Source: a bacterium UBP12_UBA5184 (GTDB taxonomy: Bacteria; Vulcanimicrobiota; Vulcanimicrobiia; Vulcanimicrobiales; Vulcanimicrobiaceae). Taken from it: 12,890 bases of DNA. Shown here one piece after another: positions 7,510 through 12,890 of the stretch (its first letter is position 1; each line of letters begins with the position of its first letter). Below the pieces are notes generated by a model. That model worked only from the letters and a program-made list of their open reading frames with translations. It was not told the DNA's origin and made no database searches. The stretch lies in assembly GCA_002413145.1 (NCBI GenBank), contig DHWK01000064.1:1425-14314 (forward strand). The letters run 5' to 3'. The translations under genes were made by a program, and so were the position numbers.

Positions 7510-8651
7510 CGTGGGCTCCCGTTTCCCGCGAGGGCTGCGAGGGTCGGTTCGTGCAAAATCGTCCCGTCTTTGGTCAAGGTCGTCCCTCTGACGATCTCAT
7601 CGTTGAGATCGAGGTTCAGCGCTCCGTCTCTGAGGAGCAGCTGCAAGAGTGCGTGGACGTTGCGCGAGTAAAGCTGGCTCGCGTGGTAGGGCATCGTCGA
7701 CGGAAGATTCGTCGTGCCGACGATGGTGACGTCGTGCGCGACCGCGATCTCGCCGGGTTTGGTAAGCGCGCAGTTTCCGCCCGTTTCGGCGGCGAGGTCG
7801 ACGATGACCGAACCGGGTTTCATCGCCCTGACCGCCGCTTCGGTGAGGAGCAGCGGCGCGCGGCGTCCCGGGACGGCGGCGGTCGTGATGGCGACGTCGA
7901 TCGCCGCGCAGTGTTGCGCGAGCAATTCTTGCTGGTGCGTCTCCTGTTCGGCCGTTAGCGCCTTCGCGTACCCGCCGGCGCCGCTGGCGTCGACCCCAAG
8001 CTCGAGTTCGAGAAAACCGGCGCCGAGACTCTGCACCTGTTCCTTGACGACCGCTCGCGTGTCGTAACCCGTGACGACCGCGCCGAGGCGGCGCGCCGTG
8101 GCGATCGCCTGTAACCCCGCGACGCCGGCGCCGAGGACTAAGACTTTGGCCGGCGCGATCGTTCCGGCGGCGGTCGTGAGCATCGGGAAGAAGCGCGGCA
8201 AATGGTCGGCGGCGATGAGCACCGCCTTATAGCCGCCGATGTTCGCCTGCGACGAGAGCGCGTCCATGCTCTGCGCGCGCGTGATGCGCGGAATCGCGTC
8301 CATCGAGAGTGCGGTGATCTTGCGGGCCGCGAGACGCTCCACCGAGCCGGGATCGCCGAGCGGCGCGAGCAAGGCGAGCAACGTTTGGCCGGGACGCAGC
8401 GCGGCGAGTTCGGCCTCGTTCGGGCGCTGCACCTTGACGATGAAATCGGCTTCGCCGAACACGCCGGCGGCGTCGCGCGCGAGCGTCGCACCGGCTTCTT
8501 CATAGGCCTCGTCGACGAACGCGGCGGACCGGCCGGCGCCGCGCTGGACGCGCACGGCGTTGCCGGCTTTTACGAGTCGCGCGACCGTTTCGGGGACGAG
8601 CGCGACCCGGCGCTCGCCCGGCGCGGTTTCGGTCGGCACGCCGATGACCAT
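7506..8651 (-). CDS. pntAA: NAD(P) transhydrogenase alpha subunit, NAD(H)-binding part
   Basis: A 381-residue soluble domain I of transhydrogenase, homologous to alanine dehydrogenase. Features are the N-terminal IGVPTETAPGERRVALVPETV at residues 3-23, RAQSMDALSSQANIGGYKAV at 125-144, and the NAD-binding Rossmann loop VLVLGAGVAGLQ at 170-181. TTAAVPGRRAPLL and VIVDLAAETGGNC follow further on. The two-protein alpha subunit matches the R. rubrum type rather than the fused E. coli type. The start ATG at 8651-8649 has a strong Shine-Dalgarno TTAGGAG ending 7 bases upstream. It is first in the pnt operon and lies 90 bases downstream of a Crp/Fnr-family gene on the same strand, which could be its regulator. 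Confidence 0.97.
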   Translation of the reverse strand: MVIGVPTETAPGERRVALVPETVARLVKAGNAVRVQRGAGRSAAFVDEAYEEAGATLARDAAGVFGEADFIVKVQRPNEAELAALRPGQTLLALLAPLGDPGSVERLAARKITALSMDAIPRITRAQSMDALSSQANIGGYKAVLIAADHLPRFFPMLTTAAGTIAPAKVLVLGAGVAGLQAIATARRLGAVVTGYDTRAVVKEQVQSLGAGFLELELGVDASGAGGYAKALTAEQETHQQELLAQHCAAIDVAITTAAVPGRRAPLLLTEAAVRAMKPGSVIVDLAAETGGNCALTKPGEIAVAHDVTIVGTTNLPSTMPYHASQLYSRNVHALLQLLLRDGALNLDLNDEIVRGTTLTKDGTILHEPTLAALAGNGSPR

Positions 8652-8658
8652 GGATCGT

Positions 8659-8665
8659 CTCCTAA
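8659..8665 (-). promoter_or_regulatory. Strong ribosome binding site of pntAA
   Basis: TTAGGAG on the minus strand ends 7 bases before the pntAA ATG. It is the best Shine-Dalgarno match in the window and fixes the start. Confidence 0.7.
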
Positions 8666-8696
8666 GGATGTTGCGGTGGGAGGCGACCTCTCTGTA

Positions 8697-8712
8697 CCCT
8701 CCCCGAGGGAGG
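8697..8712 (-). repeat. Hairpin-forming inverted repeat upstream of pntAA
   Basis: On the minus strand CCTCCC, a 4-base loop TCGG and GGAGGG form a perfect 6-pair GC stem between the Crp/Fnr gene stop and the pntAA start. There is no U-run after it, so it is a poor Rho-independent terminator. A direct repeat GGGAGGCG (plus strand 8678-8685 and 8707-8714) overlaps one arm. Possible roles are attenuation or mRNA processing in the pnt leader, or a protein-binding site. Confidence 0.35.
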
Positions 8713-8741
8713 CGGTCCTGGTCCAGAAGCGCCCGCGAGAA

Positions 8742-9458
8742 TCAGCGCGGTGCGTCGCTCAAGACGACGCGGCGGCCCTCCATCCGGCAGTGGCCGCTCT
8801 TGACGAGACCGGCCATTTCGAGCGAAACCGTTTCGCGCGTGCTGCCGATCAGTGAGGCGATCTCGGCGTGCGTCAGGCGAACGTCGATGCGCGTTCCGCC
8901 CTCGACCGGCGTGCCGTGCTCGGCGGCGAGCCGCCGAAACAATCCGATCAAACGCTCCGGGACGCGCGCGTAAGCCAAATCTTGCATCGCACTCGCCGCG
9001 TCGCCGAGCCGGTCGGAGAGGATTTTCGCGACGTTGATCCCGAGCTGCGGGTCGGAGCGAAGCATCCCGAAGAGAGCGTCGGCTTTCGCCGTGCAGAGCA
9101 GGACGTCGTCGATCGCGACCGCGACCGTCGTTCGTCCGGCGGAGACGAAGAGACTTTCAACACCAAACATGTCGCCTGGGCCGAGTACGGCGACGGTAAC
9201 TTCTTTGCCGTCCTCGGTCAGCCGCGCGACGCGAACGGTTCCGCGTTTGATGAAGTAGACCAGCCGCGTCGGATCGCCTTGATCGAAGATCCGAGTCCGC
9301 CGAGGATAGCTCACGACCGTAAAGATGTGCGCGTTCGCCTCGATCTCGCCGTCGACCGAGCCGGTGAAGAAGCGATTGCGCTGGAGGTACCAGACCTTCG
9401 ACGAATCGTCTTGCGGAGCGTTTGCGCCGCTCATGATCTCGAGTGTATCATAGAGCAC
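8742..9458 (-). CDS. Crp/Fnr family transcriptional regulator
   Basis: A 238-residue regulator from GTG 9458, or 230 residues from ATG 9434 (MSGANAPQ). The later start is a serious alternative because a candidate -10 lies between the two. The N-terminal cyclic-nucleotide-binding-type beta roll covers about 30-150 (FDQGDPTRLVYFIKRGTVRV, then VAVLGPGDMFGVESLF). The dimer helix follows, and the Crp-type winged helix has LTHAEIASLIGSTRETVSLEM as recognition region near 195-215. The FNR iron-sulphur cysteine cluster is absent; only two isolated cysteines occur (LLCTAK and GHCRM), so it is not an FNR-type oxygen sensor. The effector is unknown. Its position directly upstream of the transhydrogenase operon makes pnt a plausible target. 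Confidence 0.9.
   Translation of the reverse strand: MLYDTLEIMSGANAPQDDSSKVWYLQRNRFFTGSVDGEIEANAHIFTVVSYPRRTRIFDQGDPTRLVYFIKRGTVRVARLTEDGKEVTVAVLGPGDMFGVESLFVSAGRTTVAVAIDDVLLCTAKADALFGMLRSDPQLGINVAKILSDRLGDAASAMQDLAYARVPERLIGLFRRLAAEHGTPVEGGTRIDVRLTHAEIASLIGSTRETVSLEMAGLVKSGHCRMEGRRVVLSDAPR
9446..9452. promoter_or_regulatory. Candidate overlapping divergent -10 elements
   Basis: The 7 bases TATCATA read as TATCAT on the plus strand (9446-9451) and TATGAT on the minus strand (9452-9447). Each is a near-consensus -10 hexamer sitting about 11-12 bases before an ATG: plus-strand 9463 (small membrane protein) and minus-strand 9434 (Crp/Fnr regulator). Untranslated leaders would be only about 5 bases. 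No strong -35 element was found on either side, so this is suggestive only. Confidence 0.35.
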
Positions 9459-9462
9459 GACG

Positions 9463-9624
9463 ATGTTTCCGATCGATATCGCTGCGATGGTGGCGGCCGC
9501 GGCCCTCGTCTTCGGGGGCGGGTCGGCGGCCCTGCTGTCGCGCCGGCCGAAGGCGGATTCTGCGAAAGCTGCCGTCGAGGCCGAAGCGGAGAACGAGAAA
9601 TCCGAGGAAACGGACGCGACCTAG
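9463..9624 (+). CDS. Small membrane-anchored protein of unknown function
   Basis: A 53-codon reading frame, ATG to TAG, divergent from the Crp/Fnr gene. The product begins MFPIDIAAMVAAAALVFGGG, giving one hydrophobic segment at about residues 4-25. SRRPK follows at 26-30, then a highly charged, Ala/Glu-rich tail (AEAENEKSEETD) to the end. The positive patch after the helix suggests the tail lies in the cytoplasm. Codon use is G/C-ending like the solid genes around it, which together with the orderly helix-plus-acidic-tail design argues that it is real. I do not recognise a family. It may be co-regulated with the Crp/Fnr gene through the shared short spacer. No good Shine-Dalgarno sequence is visible. 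Confidence 0.55.
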   Translation: MFPIDIAAMVAAAALVFGGGSAALLSRRPKADSAKAAVEAEAENEKSEETDAT

Positions 9625-9771
9625 ATGCCGCCACGCCCCACGGGCGCGCGGCCCTCGCCGCTAAATGGCCACAGGCTGACCGAGGGGGGGCGGGCGTCTG
9701 CGCGAAGCCGGTTTCAGGCGCCCGAGAAGGAGCAACCGCTTGGCCGCCGGGCGCGTATCGAGGTAGTAGAA

Positions 9772-10116
9772 ATGACGAGACAGGCTAAAATATTCATCGC
9801 CACGCTGGGCACTCCGATCGTAGTAGGAGCGGTGATCGTCGGCGCACCTGCGCAATGGTCACGAGAGAATCCAACCGTCGCAAGCGGAGTCATCTATAGA
9901 ACCGAAACTCGAGCCTATTCGTCTTCGGATTTAGCTCTAGCCGGGCTCGCGAGTGCGACGCTCACAACGCGATTTGGTTACCCCGTAGCAGTAAGGCTCA
10001 ACACCCACGGGGGGTGTCTATTTCCCGAGTCGGCGGTTCGGGTCAAAGACTCTGAATTTGCAGGTTTGTTGAGGAATGCACCCGAGGCGAAACTCGCACG
10101 TTGTAAGGGGTTCTGA
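9772..10116 (+). CDS. Orphan protein with N-terminal signal or membrane segment
   Basis: I do not recognise this 114-residue protein. It begins MTRQAKIFIATLGTPIVVGAVIVGAP, a basic N-terminus followed by a hydrophobic stretch that could be a signal anchor. The rest is hydrophilic and has two cysteines, in THGGCLFPES and at the C-terminus in LARCKGF, which could pair outside the cytoplasm. The frame is open back to 9625, but the first 49 codons there look non-coding, and AGGT lies 8 bases before the ATG at 9772. Codon use differs from its neighbours: AGA, ATA, TTA, CTA, GTA and other A/T-ending codons are common, pointing to recent acquisition or low expression. Its last 139 bases overlap the minus-strand reading frame of the Met/Lys/Asp-type gene. 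It may be a genuine orphan or a gene remnant. Confidence 0.5.
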   Translation: MTRQAKIFIATLGTPIVVGAVIVGAPAQWSRENPTVASGVIYRTETRAYSSSDLALAGLASATLTTRFGYPVAVRLNTHGGCLFPESAVRVKDSEFAGLLRNAPEAKLARCKGF

Positions 10117-10319
10117 GCCCGGCCCGACTTTTCGCGCCCCGCTGCGGAGTGAGCCGCCTTCATCATCAGGGCGTCGGCGTTCTTGCAGTCGACACTCATC
10201 ACGGAGCCCTTCATCGCGTCGCCTTTCATCGTGTCGGCGAACGTCGTCGTGGGACCGGCCGCCAGCACTGCGGAGGCAGCCGCGACGGCAAACGCGCCGT
10301 TCCCAAACATGCGAGTCAT
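9978..10319 (-). pseudogene. Secreted Met/Lys/Asp-rich small protein, probably truncated with a foreign tail
   Basis: The reading frame encodes 113 residues. The first 60 or so look genuine: a signal peptide MTRMFGNGAFAVAAASAVLA with likely cleavage after TFA (residue 28), then DTMKGDAMKGSVMSVDCKN and ADALMMKAAHS. This resembles the small exported proteins with MxKDx-like pentapeptide repeats. The start ATG at 10319-10317 has AAAGGA 5 bases upstream. After about residue 62 (GREKSGRAQN) the character changes to an ordinary out-of-frame translation without further repeats or Met/Lys pattern. That change coincides with the 3' end of the plus-strand orphan gene at 10116. I infer that the original 3' end was lost and replaced. 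It could instead be an intact short gene that simply reads through into antisense sequence. Confidence 0.4.
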
Positions 10320-10471
10320 CGTAGTCCTTTCGGGAGTCGTGATCGATCGGCTGGGCCGCTTGGGCCCACCGGTCTGCGGTCATCCTACCGCCGGCGGCGT
10401 TAGCGCACCGTCGGCTGGCTTACCGAATATCACCACACCCGCGAGTCGCGCCGCGGCAAGCATCCGGCAAT

Positions 10472-10477
10472 GAGGAG
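10472..10477 (+). promoter_or_regulatory. Ribosome binding site deciding a GTG start
   Basis: GAGGAG lies 9 bases before the GTG at 10487. It overlaps a four-codon ATG reading frame at 10470-10481 that ends in TAG, so the GTG is the only workable start. Confidence 0.6.
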
Positions 10478-10486
10478 ATAGCGTTC

Positions 10487-10861
10487 GTGGCCAAGGTCAA
10501 GATCGAAGCCGACACCCTGAAGATCGAACTCTCGTTGCTGGACCAGTTGCTCGCATTTCACGGTTCGCTCGAGATGCCGCTTTCGCACGTTACCAACGCT
10601 TTCGTAAGCGATTTTGAAGATCTTGAGCTGCAGTATAAGCTCACGGGTACGGGAGCCGGCCTTTTCAAGATGGCGGGCGTCTTCACGAATCCCGGCGGGC
10701 TCATCTTTTGCGACATCGGTGGCGAAGGCGATTGCCTGGTCATCGAAACCCGCGGCGAGCGATTTCCGCGAATTGCGGTGACGCTCGGCAAGGAAGTCGA
10801 CGTCAACGCACTCGCTCACGAGATCATGCAAAAGCTTCCCGATAGCGGTCCCGTCGAATAG
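10487..10861 (+). CDS. Small PH-like domain protein, function unknown
   Basis: A 124-residue soluble protein with no signal peptide. The strand-rich pattern AKVKIEADTLKIELSLLDQLLAFHG, then LEMPLSHVTNAFV, then LFKMAGVFTNPGGLIFCDI and CLVIETRGERFPRIAVTL, ends in a helix (VNALAHEIMQKL). It resembles small bacterial PH-like proteins found in many actinobacteria and related lineages; this is recognised by layout, not by a named motif. No enzymatic residues stand out. The start is GTG at 10487, supported by GAGGAG 9 bases upstream; the ATG at 10470 is followed by a stop three codons on. It converges with the peptidase gene, the two stop codons being 4 bases apart. Confidence 0.75.
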   Translation: MAKVKIEADTLKIELSLLDQLLAFHGSLEMPLSHVTNAFVSDFEDLELQYKLTGTGAGLFKMAGVFTNPGGLIFCDIGGEGDCLVIETRGERFPRIAVTLGKEVDVNALAHEIMQKLPDSGPVE

Positions 10862-10865
10862 TTGC

Positions 10866-12890
10866 TCAGTTCATCAGCTGACGCGTAAAGTACGTCATGA
10901 CGAGCGCCCTGGTGAACGCGCCTTCTTGGATGTTGGCGCCGGCGCCGTGGCCGCCCTCGATCACCTCGTAGAAGAAGTACGGGTCGTTCAGCATTGCCAG
11001 TTTGGCGGCGAACTTACGCGCTTGTTGCGGGCCGACGCGATCATCTTTGGTGGTCGTCCAGACGAGCGGCTGGGGATACTTCACGCCGGGTCGCAGGTTG
11101 TTGTAGGGCGAGATCGACGCGAGGAACGCGCGCTCGTCGGGAATTGAGACGCTGCCATACTCGCCCACCCACGACGCGCCGGCCTGAAGCTGCTCGAAGC
11201 GCAGCATGTCGAGGAGCGGCACCTCGATGTCGACGGCATTCCAGAGTTCGGGATGCTGAGTGAACTCGACGCCCATCAGCAACCCGCCGTTCGAGCCGCC
11301 CTTGATGCCGAGATGTGGCGGGCTCGTGATCTTCCGCGCGATCAGGTCTTGCGCCACCGCGGCGAAATCGTCATAGATCCGCTGGCGATGCGTTTTGAGC
11401 CCGGCCTCATGCCAGGCGGGACCGAACTCGCCGCCGCCGCGGATGTTGGCGAGCGCGTACGAGCCGCCGCGTTCGTACCAGAGCTTGCCGTACGTCGTGT
11501 TGTAATTCGGCTTCTCGGCGATACCGAAGCCGCCGTACGCTTCCAAAATCGTCGGATTGTTGCCGTCGAGCTTCAGCGCTTTCGGGTGGACGATGAAGTA
11601 GGGAATCTTCGTGCCGTCCTTTGAGGTCGCCATGTGCTGCTCGACCTCATCCCCCGACGCATCGAAACGTTCGGGCGCGCGTTTCGCCACGGTCATCGCG
11701 CCGGTGGAGGTATCGACGAGATACGAAGTCGTCGGATTCAAGAATCCCGTGACGTTGACGAATGCGCGCGTCCCGTAACGGTCGGCGCTTCCCAGCCCGA
11801 TCGCCGAGTTGTCCGGCAGAGCCAGCCGGCGAACAGTCCAGGCGCCGCCTGCGGCCGGCGTGTAGATTGCGGCGCGCCCCTTGACGTTCTCGAGCGTCGT
11901 CACAAGCAGTTGGTCGCGCGTCGCCGTCGCTCCATCGAAGACGTCGTGCGCACCTTGCTGGTAAACGAGCGTCGCGCGAAGATGTTCGGGGTCTTTCATC
12001 ATCGCGTCGAAATCGAGCGAGACGACGGCGCCGGCGGGGAAGGTGGCGCCGTTGTTTTTCCACGGCTCGGCGAGGTGAATGAGCACGCGACCGGCCACGG
12101 CTTGCCGCACGGAGGCTTTCAGCGGCAGGTCGAGTTTCCGCGGGCCGGCCGGCGTGAGAACGCGCTCCTCGGACTGGAAGAACGAAACGCCGCGGTCGAT
12201 CATGACGGCGCGATGACCGCGTCCGTCGCCGAGCTGTCCGGCGCTGACACTGACGTCGCTTTTGATTCCGCTGTAGACCTCGACCGCAGCGGATAACGGC
12301 TGCCCGCGCTTGAGCAGTTTCACGTCGTACGCGTACCCCGAGGCGGTGAGCATCCCGGGTTCCCACTCGCGACTGACGAGCAGCGTATCGTTATCGACCC
12401 AGGCGGCGCTTTGCTTGCCGCGCGGCAACGAAAATCCGCCCGCCACGAACGAAGCGCTGGTCAGATCGAACTCGCGAAGCGTAACCGCGTCCTCGCCGCC
12501 GTCGGAGAGCCGGATGAGGCAGGTGGTGCGGCTGGGTGATTCACAACTGGCGCCCCTCCAGACCCAGTTCTTGTTTTCCGTCTTCGCGAGCGCGTCGAGG
12601 TCGAGGATCGTCTTCCACGCCGGTTCGGGCCGCAGGTAGTCCTCGAACGGCGTCGCGCGCCAAATCCCGCGCACGTGGTCGGCGTCTTGCCAAAAATTGT
12701 AAATGCGGCCGTTGATGATTTGCGGGGCCGGGATGCGATCTCGGGCTTGGCCGATCTTCAGATTCGCTGAATAAAAATCCGCAAAATGCGGATCTTGCTT
12801 GAGCACCGCGAGCGTCTTGGCGTTCTCGGCCTTGACCCAGTCGAGCGCGCGCCCCCCGTTCATCTCCTCGAGCCACAAGAACGGATCGGC
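10866..12890 (-). CDS. Prolyl oligopeptidase family (S9A) serine peptidase, N-terminus beyond window
   Basis: 674 residues are visible and the frame is open at the right edge, where it reads ADPFLWLEEMNG, the usual S9A N-terminal motif. The true start, and any signal peptide, therefore lies outside. The N-terminal two thirds should form the seven-bladed propeller. The C-terminal alpha/beta hydrolase domain contains the nucleophile in GGSNGGLLMG (Ser about 533, counting from the edge). It also holds the Asp in TTKDDRVGP (about 616) and the His in EGGHGAG (about 648), so the catalytic triad is complete. The AYGGFGIAEKPNYN and ANIRGGGEFGPAWHEAGL segments are typical. Enzymes of this family cut short peptides after proline, or related bonds. 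Whether it works in the periplasm or cytoplasm cannot be told. There is no operon partner in the window. Confidence 0.95.
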   Translation of the reverse strand, partial: ADPFLWLEEMNGGRALDWVKAENAKTLAVLKQDPHFADFYSANLKIGQARDRIPAPQIINGRIYNFWQDADHVRGIWRATPFEDYLRPEPAWKTILDLDALAKTENKNWVWRGASCESPSRTTCLIRLSDGGEDAVTLREFDLTSASFVAGGFSLPRGKQSAAWVDNDTLLVSREWEPGMLTASGYAYDVKLLKRGQPLSAAVEVYSGIKSDVSVSAGQLGDGRGHRAVMIDRGVSFFQSEERVLTPAGPRKLDLPLKASVRQAVAGRVLIHLAEPWKNNGATFPAGAVVSLDFDAMMKDPEHLRATLVYQQGAHDVFDGATATRDQLLVTTLENVKGRAAIYTPAAGGAWTVRRLALPDNSAIGLGSADRYGTRAFVNVTGFLNPTTSYLVDTSTGAMTVAKRAPERFDASGDEVEQHMATSKDGTKIPYFIVHPKALKLDGNNPTILEAYGGFGIAEKPNYNTTYGKLWYERGGSYALANIRGGGEFGPAWHEAGLKTHRQRIYDDFAAVAQDLIARKITSPPHLGIKGGSNGGLLMGVEFTQHPELWNAVDIEVPLLDMLRFEQLQAGASWVGEYGSVSIPDERAFLASISPYNNLRPGVKYPQPLVWTTTKDDRVGPQQARKFAAKLAMLNDPYFFYEVIEGGHGAGANIQEGAFTRALVMTYFTRQLMN

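Noticed and set aside
9718..9754. Inverted repeat GCGCCCG / CGGGCGC with a 23-base loop after the small membrane protein gene, considered as a terminator
   Set aside because: The loop is long and no U-run follows; such pairs are frequent in DNA this rich in GC.
9625..9771. N-terminal extension of the orphan gene (49 codons from 9625)
   Set aside because: The extension is Pro/Arg/Gly-rich without structure, and the hydrophobic signal-like start begins at 9772 after a better-placed ribosome binding site.

Overview
The window is a high-GC, gene-dense bacterial chromosome segment. Gene pairs overlap by ATGA, GTGA or TGATG, starts are a mix of ATG, GTG and TTG, and G/C-ending codons dominate almost everywhere. 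Nothing in it fixes the phylum. The mix of proteins (a lysine 2,3-aminomutase-like enzyme with a diaminohexanoate dehydrogenase, a three-gene transhydrogenase, a large S9 peptidase) gives an impression of a little-cultured high-GC lineage such as Candidatus Eremiobacterota. That is a weak inference. No tRNA, rRNA, CRISPR array, insertion sequence or phage gene was seen.

Left block (about 1-3992, minus strand): a tightly packed run read leftwards. It encodes an Lrp/AsnC regulator, 3,5-diaminohexanoate dehydrogenase (kdd), a KamA-type lysine 2,3-aminomutase, a small antibiotic-biosynthesis-monooxygenase (ABM) fold protein and a PaiB-like FMN-binding protein. The first three are coupled by 4-base start/stop overlaps. 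KamA and Kdd belong to the lysine fermentation/degradation route, but the enzyme that joins them (lysine 5,6-aminomutase) and the later steps are not in the window. The Lrp homologue is the natural candidate for lysine-responsive control of its own operon. It appears to be read from a nearly leaderless promoter.

Centre-left (4132-5724, plus strand): one peptide/nickel-type ABC substrate-binding lipoprotein, divergent from the Lrp operon and without permease or ATPase genes beside it.

Centre (5774-9458, minus strand): a complete proton-translocating NAD(P) transhydrogenase operon (pntAA, pntAB, pntB, each pair overlapping), preceded by a Crp/Fnr-family regulator 90 bases upstream on the same strand. 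A 53-codon membrane-anchored small protein gene diverges from the regulator, with possible overlapping -10 elements between them.

Right (9625-10480): an irregular patch. A plus-strand orphan with an N-terminal membrane segment and visibly different codon use collides tail to tail with a minus-strand secreted Met/Lys/Asp-repeat-type protein. The 3' part of the latter looks replaced by unrelated DNA. Next come a PH-like small protein and, convergent with it at 4 bases, a prolyl oligopeptidase family gene that runs off the right edge.

I found no clearly new defence or mobile system. The points most worth following are the KamA variant without the zinc-site cysteines in an incomplete lysine operon, the short unlisted membrane protein, and the mosaic junction around 10117-10135.
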